Shown: piece by piece, positions 8,355-13,751 of the stretch
How positions within the stretch are numbered: position 1 is the stretch's first letter
How the letters are laid out: each line of letters begins with the position of its first letter
Virus record (IMG/VR): IMGVR_UViG_3300013125_000048
Span: 1-24,437 of that record
Source of the DNA: a virus
Direction: 5' to 3' (one strand)
DNA length: 24,437 bases
Made by a program: the position numbers and the translations under genes
Notes under the pieces: generated by a model
What the model was told of the DNA's origin: nothing
Seen by the model: only the letters and a program-made list of their open reading frames with translations
Database searches by the model: none

Positions 8355-8392
8355 TTTTTATCTTTTTTTATCTTTTTTTATCTTTTTTAATC
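8355..8392 (-). repeat. 10-bp direct repeats upstream of the RHH gene, candidate operator
   Basis: The plus strand shows four units of the form TTTTTTTATC (8355-8362 partial, 8363-8372, 8373-8382, 8383-8392 with one change); on the minus strand these read GATAAAAAAA. The repeats lie just upstream of the RHH/HNH unit and also just before the plus-strand promoter at 8402. One helical turn per repeat suits cooperative RHH binding. Simple slippage of an A/T tract is the alternative. Confidence 0.45.
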
Positions 8393-8401
8393 TTTCCAAA
8401 A

Positions 8402-8432
8402 TTTTTTTATTAAAAAGAAATGATTATATTTG
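8402..8432 (+). promoter_or_regulatory. Bacteroidetes-type promoter for the 8447-10592 unit
   Basis: TATATTTG at 8425-8432 matches the -7 box. The -33 position at 8402-8405 is TTTT, 19 bases away. The first ATG follows 14 bases after the box. No terminator is seen until after 11950, so the unit may include the genes up to 10592. Confidence 0.55.
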
Positions 8433-8446
8433 TAAAAAATAAGAAT

Positions 8447-8625
8447 ATGAAAAAATTATATATCTGGACAACAGAATATGAAATTTTGCTTTCATTATCA
8501 GAAACACTAGAAGATGCGAGAAAAGAATTAGAGAATCTTCATTATACTGAAGTTATATCTGTTTAAATAAAGAACCTCTAATTTTAGAATCTGGTGCTAT
8601 GATTTTATATCATGCTAACGAATAA
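8447..8625 (+). pseudogene. Small gene, apparently frameshifted (39-residue ORF plus out-of-frame tail)
   Basis: Behind the promoter, an ATG at 8447 opens a 39-codon frame that reads MKKLYIWTTEYEILLSLSET and continues to TAA at 8564-8566. In the -1 frame the sequence stays open from about 8551 to TAA at 8623-8625 and encodes a protein-like tail, KEPLILESGAMILYHANE. Joined, the two halves would make a normal-looking small phage protein of about 59 residues. No canonical slippery heptamer is seen at the overlap, so a one-base deletion in the phage or an assembly error is more likely than programmed frameshifting. It may also simply be a 39-residue gene. No family recognised. Confidence 0.45.
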
Positions 8626-8641
8626 TAATTAATATTAAATT

Positions 8642-9667
8642 ATGAACAAGAAAAAAAATCTAATGAACCTTTTTACAGAAGATGTAAAATATAATTATCA
8701 TCTTATTAAAACAGAAGAACCTAATGGACACTTAATCTATCTTATTAAGAACGGTTCTAAATTAGATAGGGAACTTTATGAATTCTATCCTACACTGATT
8801 GCTGAAAATCTTATTAAGGGTTGTGATGTAAAAATTGAAAAATTTGCACCATGTATCTTTTTTACAGAAGAAGAGAATACAGAAAAACTCAAGTATCAAC
8901 TTAATGACAAATTGACAGAAGATACTGATTTTTCTTCTTTTATCGAAGAAATTAAAGATGAATATCGTATTTTGGAGATAAAGGATTCTCTTCTTTATAA
9001 AAAAGATCCTGAAGCTTATGAGGATGCTAAACAAAAAGAACATGAAGAGCATCAGAAAGAGTTATGGGGAGAATTGATTGAACAAATGAATAGTAAAAAG
9101 AAAAAAAGGGAAGAAGCTCTTTTAGAATATGAAAATAATCTATTTAAATTATTAAAAGATAATTTAGAAAGTGTTGTTGAATATGAGAAGAGAGATTTTA
9201 ATTTGGAAGAAGTATTGGAAAGAATTATCTCGAATTTGATAGATCCAAATACTTGGATTAAAGTTAATGATAATCCTTTTGTGTGTAGAGTTGAGCCTAT
9301 TTCACTTGACAATGATAAATTAGATGTTTTTTTAACAGATAATAACGAACATTCATATACTGCAATTCTAAGATTTGATAAAACTGTTTTGATTACTGAA
9401 AACGTAATTAAAATCGAAAAGAATGAAACACCAAACTGTATGCCAGATTATGAATTTTTAGCAAATCTCTATGATGTTGATTTATCTGATGTTTCAGAAT
9501 GGGAATTCAAAAATAGCACTGATAGATTTAATTATGTAATTGACTATTTGGTTCCGATATTTAAAGCAGAAAGAGAAAGAAAAGAAAAAGAATATATTGA
9601 TAAAATTTCTTCAGAGAATGAAGATGATGATATAGAAAATGATAATGATAATAATGATAACAATTAA
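8642..9667 (+). CDS. Unknown acidic/charged protein
   Basis: The 341-residue protein is rich in Glu and Lys and has no signal peptide or membrane segment. A helical, probably coiled-coil segment at about residues 125-185 (EDAKQKEHEEHQKELWGELI and following) separates two folded parts. The C-terminus is a low-complexity Asp/Asn tail (DDDIENDNDNNDNN). I do not recognise a family. It is followed 19 bases later by the T9SS-type secreted protein, so the two are probably co-transcribed from the promoter at 8402. The acidic tail resembles that of other proteins in this window (UvsX, the 16319 gene) and may be a general feature of this phage. Confidence 0.75.
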   Translation: MNKKKNLMNLFTEDVKYNYHLIKTEEPNGHLIYLIKNGSKLDRELYEFYPTLIAENLIKGCDVKIEKFAPCIFFTEEENTEKLKYQLNDKLTEDTDFSSFIEEIKDEYRILEIKDSLLYKKDPEAYEDAKQKEHEEHQKELWGELIEQMNSKKKKREEALLEYENNLFKLLKDNLESVVEYEKRDFNLEEVLERIISNLIDPNTWIKVNDNPFVCRVEPISLDNDKLDVFLTDNNEHSYTAILRFDKTVLITENVIKIEKNETPNCMPDYEFLANLYDVDLSDVSEWEFKNSTDRFNYVIDYLVPIFKAERERKEKEYIDKISSENEDDDIENDNDNNDNN

Positions 9668-9686
9668 ATAATTTAATATAAATAAC

Positions 9687-10592
9687 ATGAAAAAAGTATT
9701 TTTAACAGTAATTGCTTTTTTGACAATTACATCAGCATTCGCTCAGCAAAGTTTCGGTGAGTTCTTTGTAAATAAATTCACACAGGAATATGATAGTCTT
9801 AAGACTTTATGTGCAAGCCTAAATATGGCTTATGTCATGAATCATTTTTGGAGTTCTGATACTTTGAAAAATCCAGATGTTAGTAAACGTATGACTCAAC
9901 TCGGTGCAAATGTTATTCCTAGTGTATTTATTAAAGGATACAAACTCAGTGATAATGATCTATTGAGTTTAGATAAATGGAAAGAAATAGATTCTATTTC
10001 TACTCGTTTTTGTATAACACCATCAGTAAAAAGCAAAATAGAAAGGTTTGCATATATGAATCCACCTCTTAATGTTTTTACTACTTATGTTAATTTATCG
10101 GGTATATATACAGGTGAGATGCATATTGTTGCTATGGTAACGGAAAATTTTCCAGGTACGAAATATATGCATGTAATGCGACAAATTATGTATGACACAC
10201 TATATAATGGCACTGAAATCAAATATTCTATCGCATTTAAAAGTAACTGGACACTTGATAATAGTGAATTAACAATAATTATTGAGGATTCAAATAGAAA
10301 AGTAATTGGTATATCTCAAATACCAATTAGATCAACATTTACAGGAATTGAGAATAACATCGCAGAAAATTCACTCAATCTTTATCCAAATCCAGTTACG
10401 AGTGTGCTAAATATTAGTAGTGGGCATCCAATTGAAAATATTAAAATTTTTGATGCGACTGGTAAACTCCTGGTTTATAAAACATTTAAAGATGAACTAA
10501 CTAAAGAATATAAAATGAACATGAACATTTCATCAGGATTATATTTCATTATCGTGAACAATAATGAGGCTCGAAAAATCATAAAAAAATAA
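9687..10592 (+). CDS. Secreted protein with type IX secretion C-terminal sorting domain
   Basis: The 301-residue protein begins with a typical Sec signal peptide (MKKVFLTVIAFLTITSAFA, cleavage expected after Ala19, before QQ). Its last 75 or so residues match the type A sorting domain of the type IX secretion system: LNLYPNPVTSVLNIS (230-244), ENIKIFDATGKLL (250-262), SSGLYFIIV (282-290) and a basic end KIIKK. In Bacteroidetes this domain directs a protein through the outer membrane, after which it is normally removed. The middle (20-220) has VIPSVFIKG (77-84), like the cis-Pro loop of thioredoxin folds, followed by a beta-rich part, which recalls Omp28-type proteins. The CxxC pair is absent. 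A phage-encoded T9SS cargo is very unusual. The role is unknown; action at the cell surface or outside is expected. Confidence 0.85.
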   Translation: MKKVFLTVIAFLTITSAFAQQSFGEFFVNKFTQEYDSLKTLCASLNMAYVMNHFWSSDTLKNPDVSKRMTQLGANVIPSVFIKGYKLSDNDLLSLDKWKEIDSISTRFCITPSVKSKIERFAYMNPPLNVFTTYVNLSGIYTGEMHIVAMVTENFPGTKYMHVMRQIMYDTLYNGTEIKYSIAFKSNWTLDNSELTIIIEDSNRKVIGISQIPIRSTFTGIENNIAENSLNLYPNPVTSVLNISSGHPIENIKIFDATGKLLVYKTFKDELTKEYKMNMNISSGLYFIIVNNNEARKIIKK

Positions 10593-10610
10593 AAAAAATA
10601 TATAATTTGT

Positions 10611-10641
10611 TTTGGTGATAAAAAATAAAACCGTATATTTG
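10611..10641 (+). promoter_or_regulatory. Bacteroidetes-type promoter for the MoxR ATPase gene
   Basis: TTTG at 10611-10614 and TATATTTG at 10634-10641 are 19 bases apart, a full consensus match. The ATG at 10676 follows 34 bases after the -7 box. Confidence 0.75.
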
Positions 10642-10675
10642 TAATCTAATTAAGAAACATAAATAATAATTCATT

Positions 10676-11950
10676 ATGGCAGTTAAAAACAAAATCGGTA
10701 AAGGTATTTCTTTCGAAGGTGCGAACAAGTTCCCGAAAGGTTTTGAATCTCTCTCCGACAGAGAAAAAAGGTATTTTAAGATGATGAATGCTAAAAGTGG
10801 TGTTCTCTACATTCAATCTGCTCCTGGATATGCTAAATCCGCAATTATGAGATCTATCGCAAATAAGATGGGGTTTCAGTATTTTGATATTCGACTTTCA
10901 ATGGTGGATGAAACTGATGTGGGTCTATTTCCTGCTGTTGATGAGTGCGACATCACTAATAGTGAAGGTAATATTGTTAAGCAGAAAATGCTTGCTCACG
11001 TTGCACCAAAATGGGCTTATATTGCAAATGAAAAACCGTCAATTATTCACTTTGAGGAATTGAACCGTTCCACTCTTGCTGTTCGTAACGCTGCACTTCA
11101 GATGCTTCTTGAACGTGAAATCGGTGCTTTCTTCAAATTTAATTCAAATGTAATGATGTGTGCATCAGGTAACCTTGGTGAAGAAGATGGTACTGATGTT
11201 GAAGAATTTGACCAGGCTCTTAACAACCGTCTGATCCACATTGAACATACTTTGCCTTATCCAGAATGGGTTGAGCAGTATGCCAATGAAAATGTTTGTC
11301 CGGTAATTGTTCAGTTTTTGAAAACACACACTGAACACTATTACAAAAAACCAGATGAAAGAAATCAGAGGAATAAAGCCTATGCAACACCTCGTTCCTG
11401 GACTTTTCTCTCAGATTATATCTTTGAAAACTATGGCGAATGGGTAACTAAAAAAGACCCGAGGGGAAATGATATTCTTGATGAAAATACCAAAGCTCCG
11501 ATTATGATTAAGAAATTTCCGAATATTCGTGTCTGGATCAACGATATTAAAGAAATCGGACATGGTTATGTTGGTGCATCTAACGCTCGATTTATCCGAT
11601 ACTGTGAAGATACTCTCAAAATCACTCTTGATGATGTTCTTAACAGGTTTGATGAAATTGAAGATGATATTAAAAACTTCAACCGTGATAAGAAATCCGA
11701 ACTTCTTACTAACATGAAAGAAAGGAAGATCTCTCAGTTGAAACCAAAAGAGCAGGAAAACCTTGTCAGGTTCCTTCAGACTATCTCTGATGATGAAATT
11801 GTAGGTTACCTGCTTCACGTTCTTGATGTTGAATATACACTCTCCGAGGATACTAAAGACAACAAAGCAGCTGAAAAATTCTTGGCTGATAAGAGATTCA
11901 ATAAATTCCGTGATGCCATAATGAAGCATGTTGATGATGATGAAAAATAA
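10676..11950 (+). CDS. MoxR/RavA-type AAA+ ATPase
   Basis: The 424-residue protein is a single AAA+ ATPase. Walker A is SAPGYAKSA (48-56), with the Ala-Lys-Ser form found in RavA/MoxR proteins instead of Gly-Lys. Walker B is SIIHFEELNRS (121-131) with two acidic residues. A sensor-1 region, VMMCASGNLGEEDG, follows at about 158-172, then a likely arginine finger in FDQALNNRLIHIEHT. The C-terminal 170 residues are helical and charged. MoxR ATPases act as chaperone-like machines with VWA proteins. The HExxH/VWA gene at 5524 is the natural partner, although about 3.5 kb now separates the two. Both have their own host-type promoters. Codon use looks somewhat less AT-biased than in the neighbours. 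Substrate unknown. Confidence 0.85.
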   Translation: MAVKNKIGKGISFEGANKFPKGFESLSDREKRYFKMMNAKSGVLYIQSAPGYAKSAIMRSIANKMGFQYFDIRLSMVDETDVGLFPAVDECDITNSEGNIVKQKMLAHVAPKWAYIANEKPSIIHFEELNRSTLAVRNAALQMLLEREIGAFFKFNSNVMMCASGNLGEEDGTDVEEFDQALNNRLIHIEHTLPYPEWVEQYANENVCPVIVQFLKTHTEHYYKKPDERNQRNKAYATPRSWTFLSDYIFENYGEWVTKKDPRGNDILDENTKAPIMIKKFPNIRVWINDIKEIGHGYVGASNARFIRYCEDTLKITLDDVLNRFDEIEDDIKNFNRDKKSELLTNMKERKISQLKPKEQENLVRFLQTISDDEIVGYLLHVLDVEYTLSEDTKDNKAAEKFLADKRFNKFRDAIMKHVDDDEK

Positions 11951-11962
11951 TCATTAACAAAG

Positions 11963-11999
11963 AAAAAGTAAAGCCACCTTAAAGGTGGCTTTACTTTTT
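11963..11999 (+). terminator. Strong terminator after the MoxR ATPase gene
   Basis: An 18-base inverted repeat (AAAAAGTAAAGCCACCTT and its complement) surrounds a single central A, giving a loop of about five bases and a GC-containing stem flanked by A and T tracts. Confidence 0.85.
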
Positions 12000-12019
12000 A
12001 CTCTTATAAAACAAAAAAT

Positions 12020-12403
12020 ATGAATAAACTTAATAGTGAAATATTAGAATATTATGAATATTCTATAAAAAGATCAAAAAAAGCGTTAAAAAGAATGAAA
12101 CTTTATTTCATTTGTTCTATAATATTTTCTCTGCTTTATTTATTTTTAATAATTAAAATGATTATCATAAACAAAGATCTATCAGATACAATTAATCTTA
12201 TTAATTTTATTTCATGGAATCTTTGTTTCATTATTTGGTCTTGGGGATTATTTTTTTCTCGTAAATCTATTAAAAAATATAAAATTCAGATCACAAAAGA
12301 TATTCAAAATAGAAATAAAATACTAATAGAGGTAGATCGTCCAAGATATCTAAGAGAAACCAGAATAGATAAACTCAATAAAATAGAAAAGAGAGCCATT
12401 TAG
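12020..12403 (+). CDS. Small membrane protein of unknown function
   Basis: The 127-residue protein has a basic N-terminal stretch (residues 15-28), then two hydrophobic segments at about 29-49 (LYFICSIIFSLLYLFLIIKM region) and 58-80 (INLINFISWNLCFIIWSWGLF), and a basic, helical cytoplasmic tail. This predicts a helical hairpin in the inner membrane with both ends inside. No family recognised. It lies just after a strong terminator, and no good host-type promoter is visible in the short gap, so how it is expressed is unclear. It converges on the heptosyltransferase gene and the stop codons overlap. Confidence 0.6.
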   Translation: MNKLNSEILEYYEYSIKRSKKALKRMKLYFICSIIFSLLYLFLIIKMIIINKDLSDTINLINFISWNLCFIIWSWGLFFSRKSIKKYKIQITKDIQNRNKILIEVDRPRYLRETRIDKLNKIEKRAI

Positions 12404-12412
12404 CTCTCTTTT
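12387..12412. terminator. Bidirectional terminator between convergent genes
   Basis: AAAAGAGAGC (12387-12396) and GCTCTCTTTT (12403-12412) pair around CATTTA. The hairpin contains the stop codons of both convergent genes. Confidence 0.75.
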
Positions 12413-13590
12413 TTCATAAATCTCTTAACAGCATCTATCACATCTTTAGGTAATATAGCTTTAGAGCAAATAAAATCTTGCTTCCTAGGACAAAATAACC
12501 AATCTACTGCATCAAAAGTTATAGATGTGTCATTCCAACATCCATTACAAACATTTGGATTATGAATTCTAATAATATTACTCTGGAACTCATTTGATGG
12601 TTTGGTGAATCCACTTATCATAACCACAGAAGTTCCAACAGCCCAGGATAGCCAAGCCAAACCAGAACTAATTGTAATCATCATTTCAGCATATTTAATA
12701 TCTGTTATTCTATCGCTTAGTGGATAATCTCCAGTTTTATCTATCACATATTTACTTTTAGGTGCTTGATTAAAATATCCAGTTACACCGAAATTCTTAT
12801 ATTTATCAATAATAACAACCTTATAACCATTTCTACCTAAAAAATCAAACAACCTCTCCCAGCCAAAAGGATTATTCCAATATTTTAGTTGAGATGTAGA
12901 TTGAATTGCAACAACAACATACTTACCTTTTATCTTAGGACCATTATCATCAGGTATATTTACCTTAGGTATAATTTCAATATTAGGTAAACCTAATATC
13001 ATATTGCCTATAGATTGCAATGAACAAGTTCTATAATCAAAATATTTGATAACATTATCATACTTTTGATTAGCCACTTTCCAAAGCTCAGGAGCCAGAA
13101 TATTATTAACTCTATAAAGTTCAGGTCCATAATCAATCCTAAATTTCTTGTCTACATCGTTGATATAATCAGGATTAGATACATTAGTAAATTCAATATC
13201 AGGATATGCTTTGTTAAATAGATAATTATGATATGTAAATAATACAACTTTAACATTATTATGTAATTTTCTATATTCTTCAACACAAGGAATCCATGCA
13301 ATGCTATCTCCGAGAGATGTTGAACCTATCAAAATATAGACTCTATTATATTTGTAATTTTGATTTCTCTCAAATATAACTGTATCATTAGATGTTATTC
13401 TAATTGTTATATTTTTATCTTCATTAGTATTAATTTTTGACCAATAATTAACTTTAATTATGGTGGAATATTCAATCGTTCCAGAATTTTCGTCTATAAA
13501 TTCAACAAAATATTCATTTGTATCATCTACATCACCTACGATTTCTAAATAAACGTGATCATCTCTAAATCTAGTAACAAATTGTGTCAT
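12400..13590 (-). CDS. TibC/Aah-like O-heptosyltransferase (GT9-related)
   Basis: The 396-residue protein resembles the bacterial autotransporter heptosyltransferase family, which transfers heptose from ADP-heptose to Ser residues of surface proteins. Visible features: a beta-rich N-terminal domain (1-80), a GT-B core starting at VYILIGSTSLGDSIAWIPCV (the glycine loop of GT9-type enzymes), a donor-domain segment with YVVVAIQSTSQLKYWNNPFG, and MMITISSGLAWLSWAVGTSV, the sugar-nucleotide binding part. The C-terminus has CNGC (348, 351), WLFCPRKQ (367) and Cys375, corresponding to the iron-binding cysteine cluster described for TibC. The enzyme would be cytoplasmic. The acceptor may be a phage or host protein; the beta-structured N-domain could bind it (inference). 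A small upstream reading frame overlaps its ATG. Confidence 0.8.
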   Translation of the reverse strand: MTQFVTRFRDDHVYLEIVGDVDDTNEYFVEFIDENSGTIEYSTIIKVNYWSKINTNEDKNITIRITSNDTVIFERNQNYKYNRVYILIGSTSLGDSIAWIPCVEEYRKLHNNVKVVLFTYHNYLFNKAYPDIEFTNVSNPDYINDVDKKFRIDYGPELYRVNNILAPELWKVANQKYDNVIKYFDYRTCSLQSIGNMILGLPNIEIIPKVNIPDDNGPKIKGKYVVVAIQSTSQLKYWNNPFGWERLFDFLGRNGYKVVIIDKYKNFGVTGYFNQAPKSKYVIDKTGDYPLSDRITDIKYAEMMITISSGLAWLSWAVGTSVVMISGFTKPSNEFQSNIIRIHNPNVCNGCWNDTSITFDAVDWLFCPRKQDFICSKAILPKDVIDAVKRFMKKES

Positions 13591-13722
13591 ATTAAATTCA
13601 TAATTTTTTCAAAATCAGAATAATCTTTATCAAGAATCAATAAATATTTTTTACCTGCTCTTTCAACAGCACATCTTTATATTTATAACATTTTCACCAC
13701 CTTGTAAAATATTGGTTGTCAA
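13587..13722 (-). pseudogene. Possible frameshifted small gene coupled to the heptosyltransferase
   Basis: A minus-strand frame with no ATG (13587-13676) encodes AVERAGKKYLLILDKDYSDF and more. It ends in a TGA overlapping the heptosyltransferase ATG (ATGA), the same overlap used by two clear gene pairs in this window. Just upstream, in another frame, TTG at 13720-13722 opens LTTNILQGGENVINIK. A one-base shift near 13675 would join them into a protein of about 45 residues starting with TTG. It may be a decayed gene, an indel error or chance. A TATAAATA box (13680-13687) lies within it. Confidence 0.3.
13680..13687 (-). promoter_or_regulatory. TATAAATA box, possible late promoter
   Basis: On the minus strand this is an exact match to the T4 late promoter box, 90 bases upstream of the heptosyltransferase ATG. 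The motif is expected several times by chance in 24 kb of such AT-rich DNA, so the call is weak. Confidence 0.25.
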
Positions 13723-13751
13723 AAATGTAAAATATGTGGATTATTTTAAAA

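Noticed and set aside
11411-11929. 172-residue minus-strand frame inside the MoxR ATPase gene
   Set aside because: The plus-strand ATPase is clearly coding here with recognised motifs upstream; the antisense frame has no promoter and no recognisable features.
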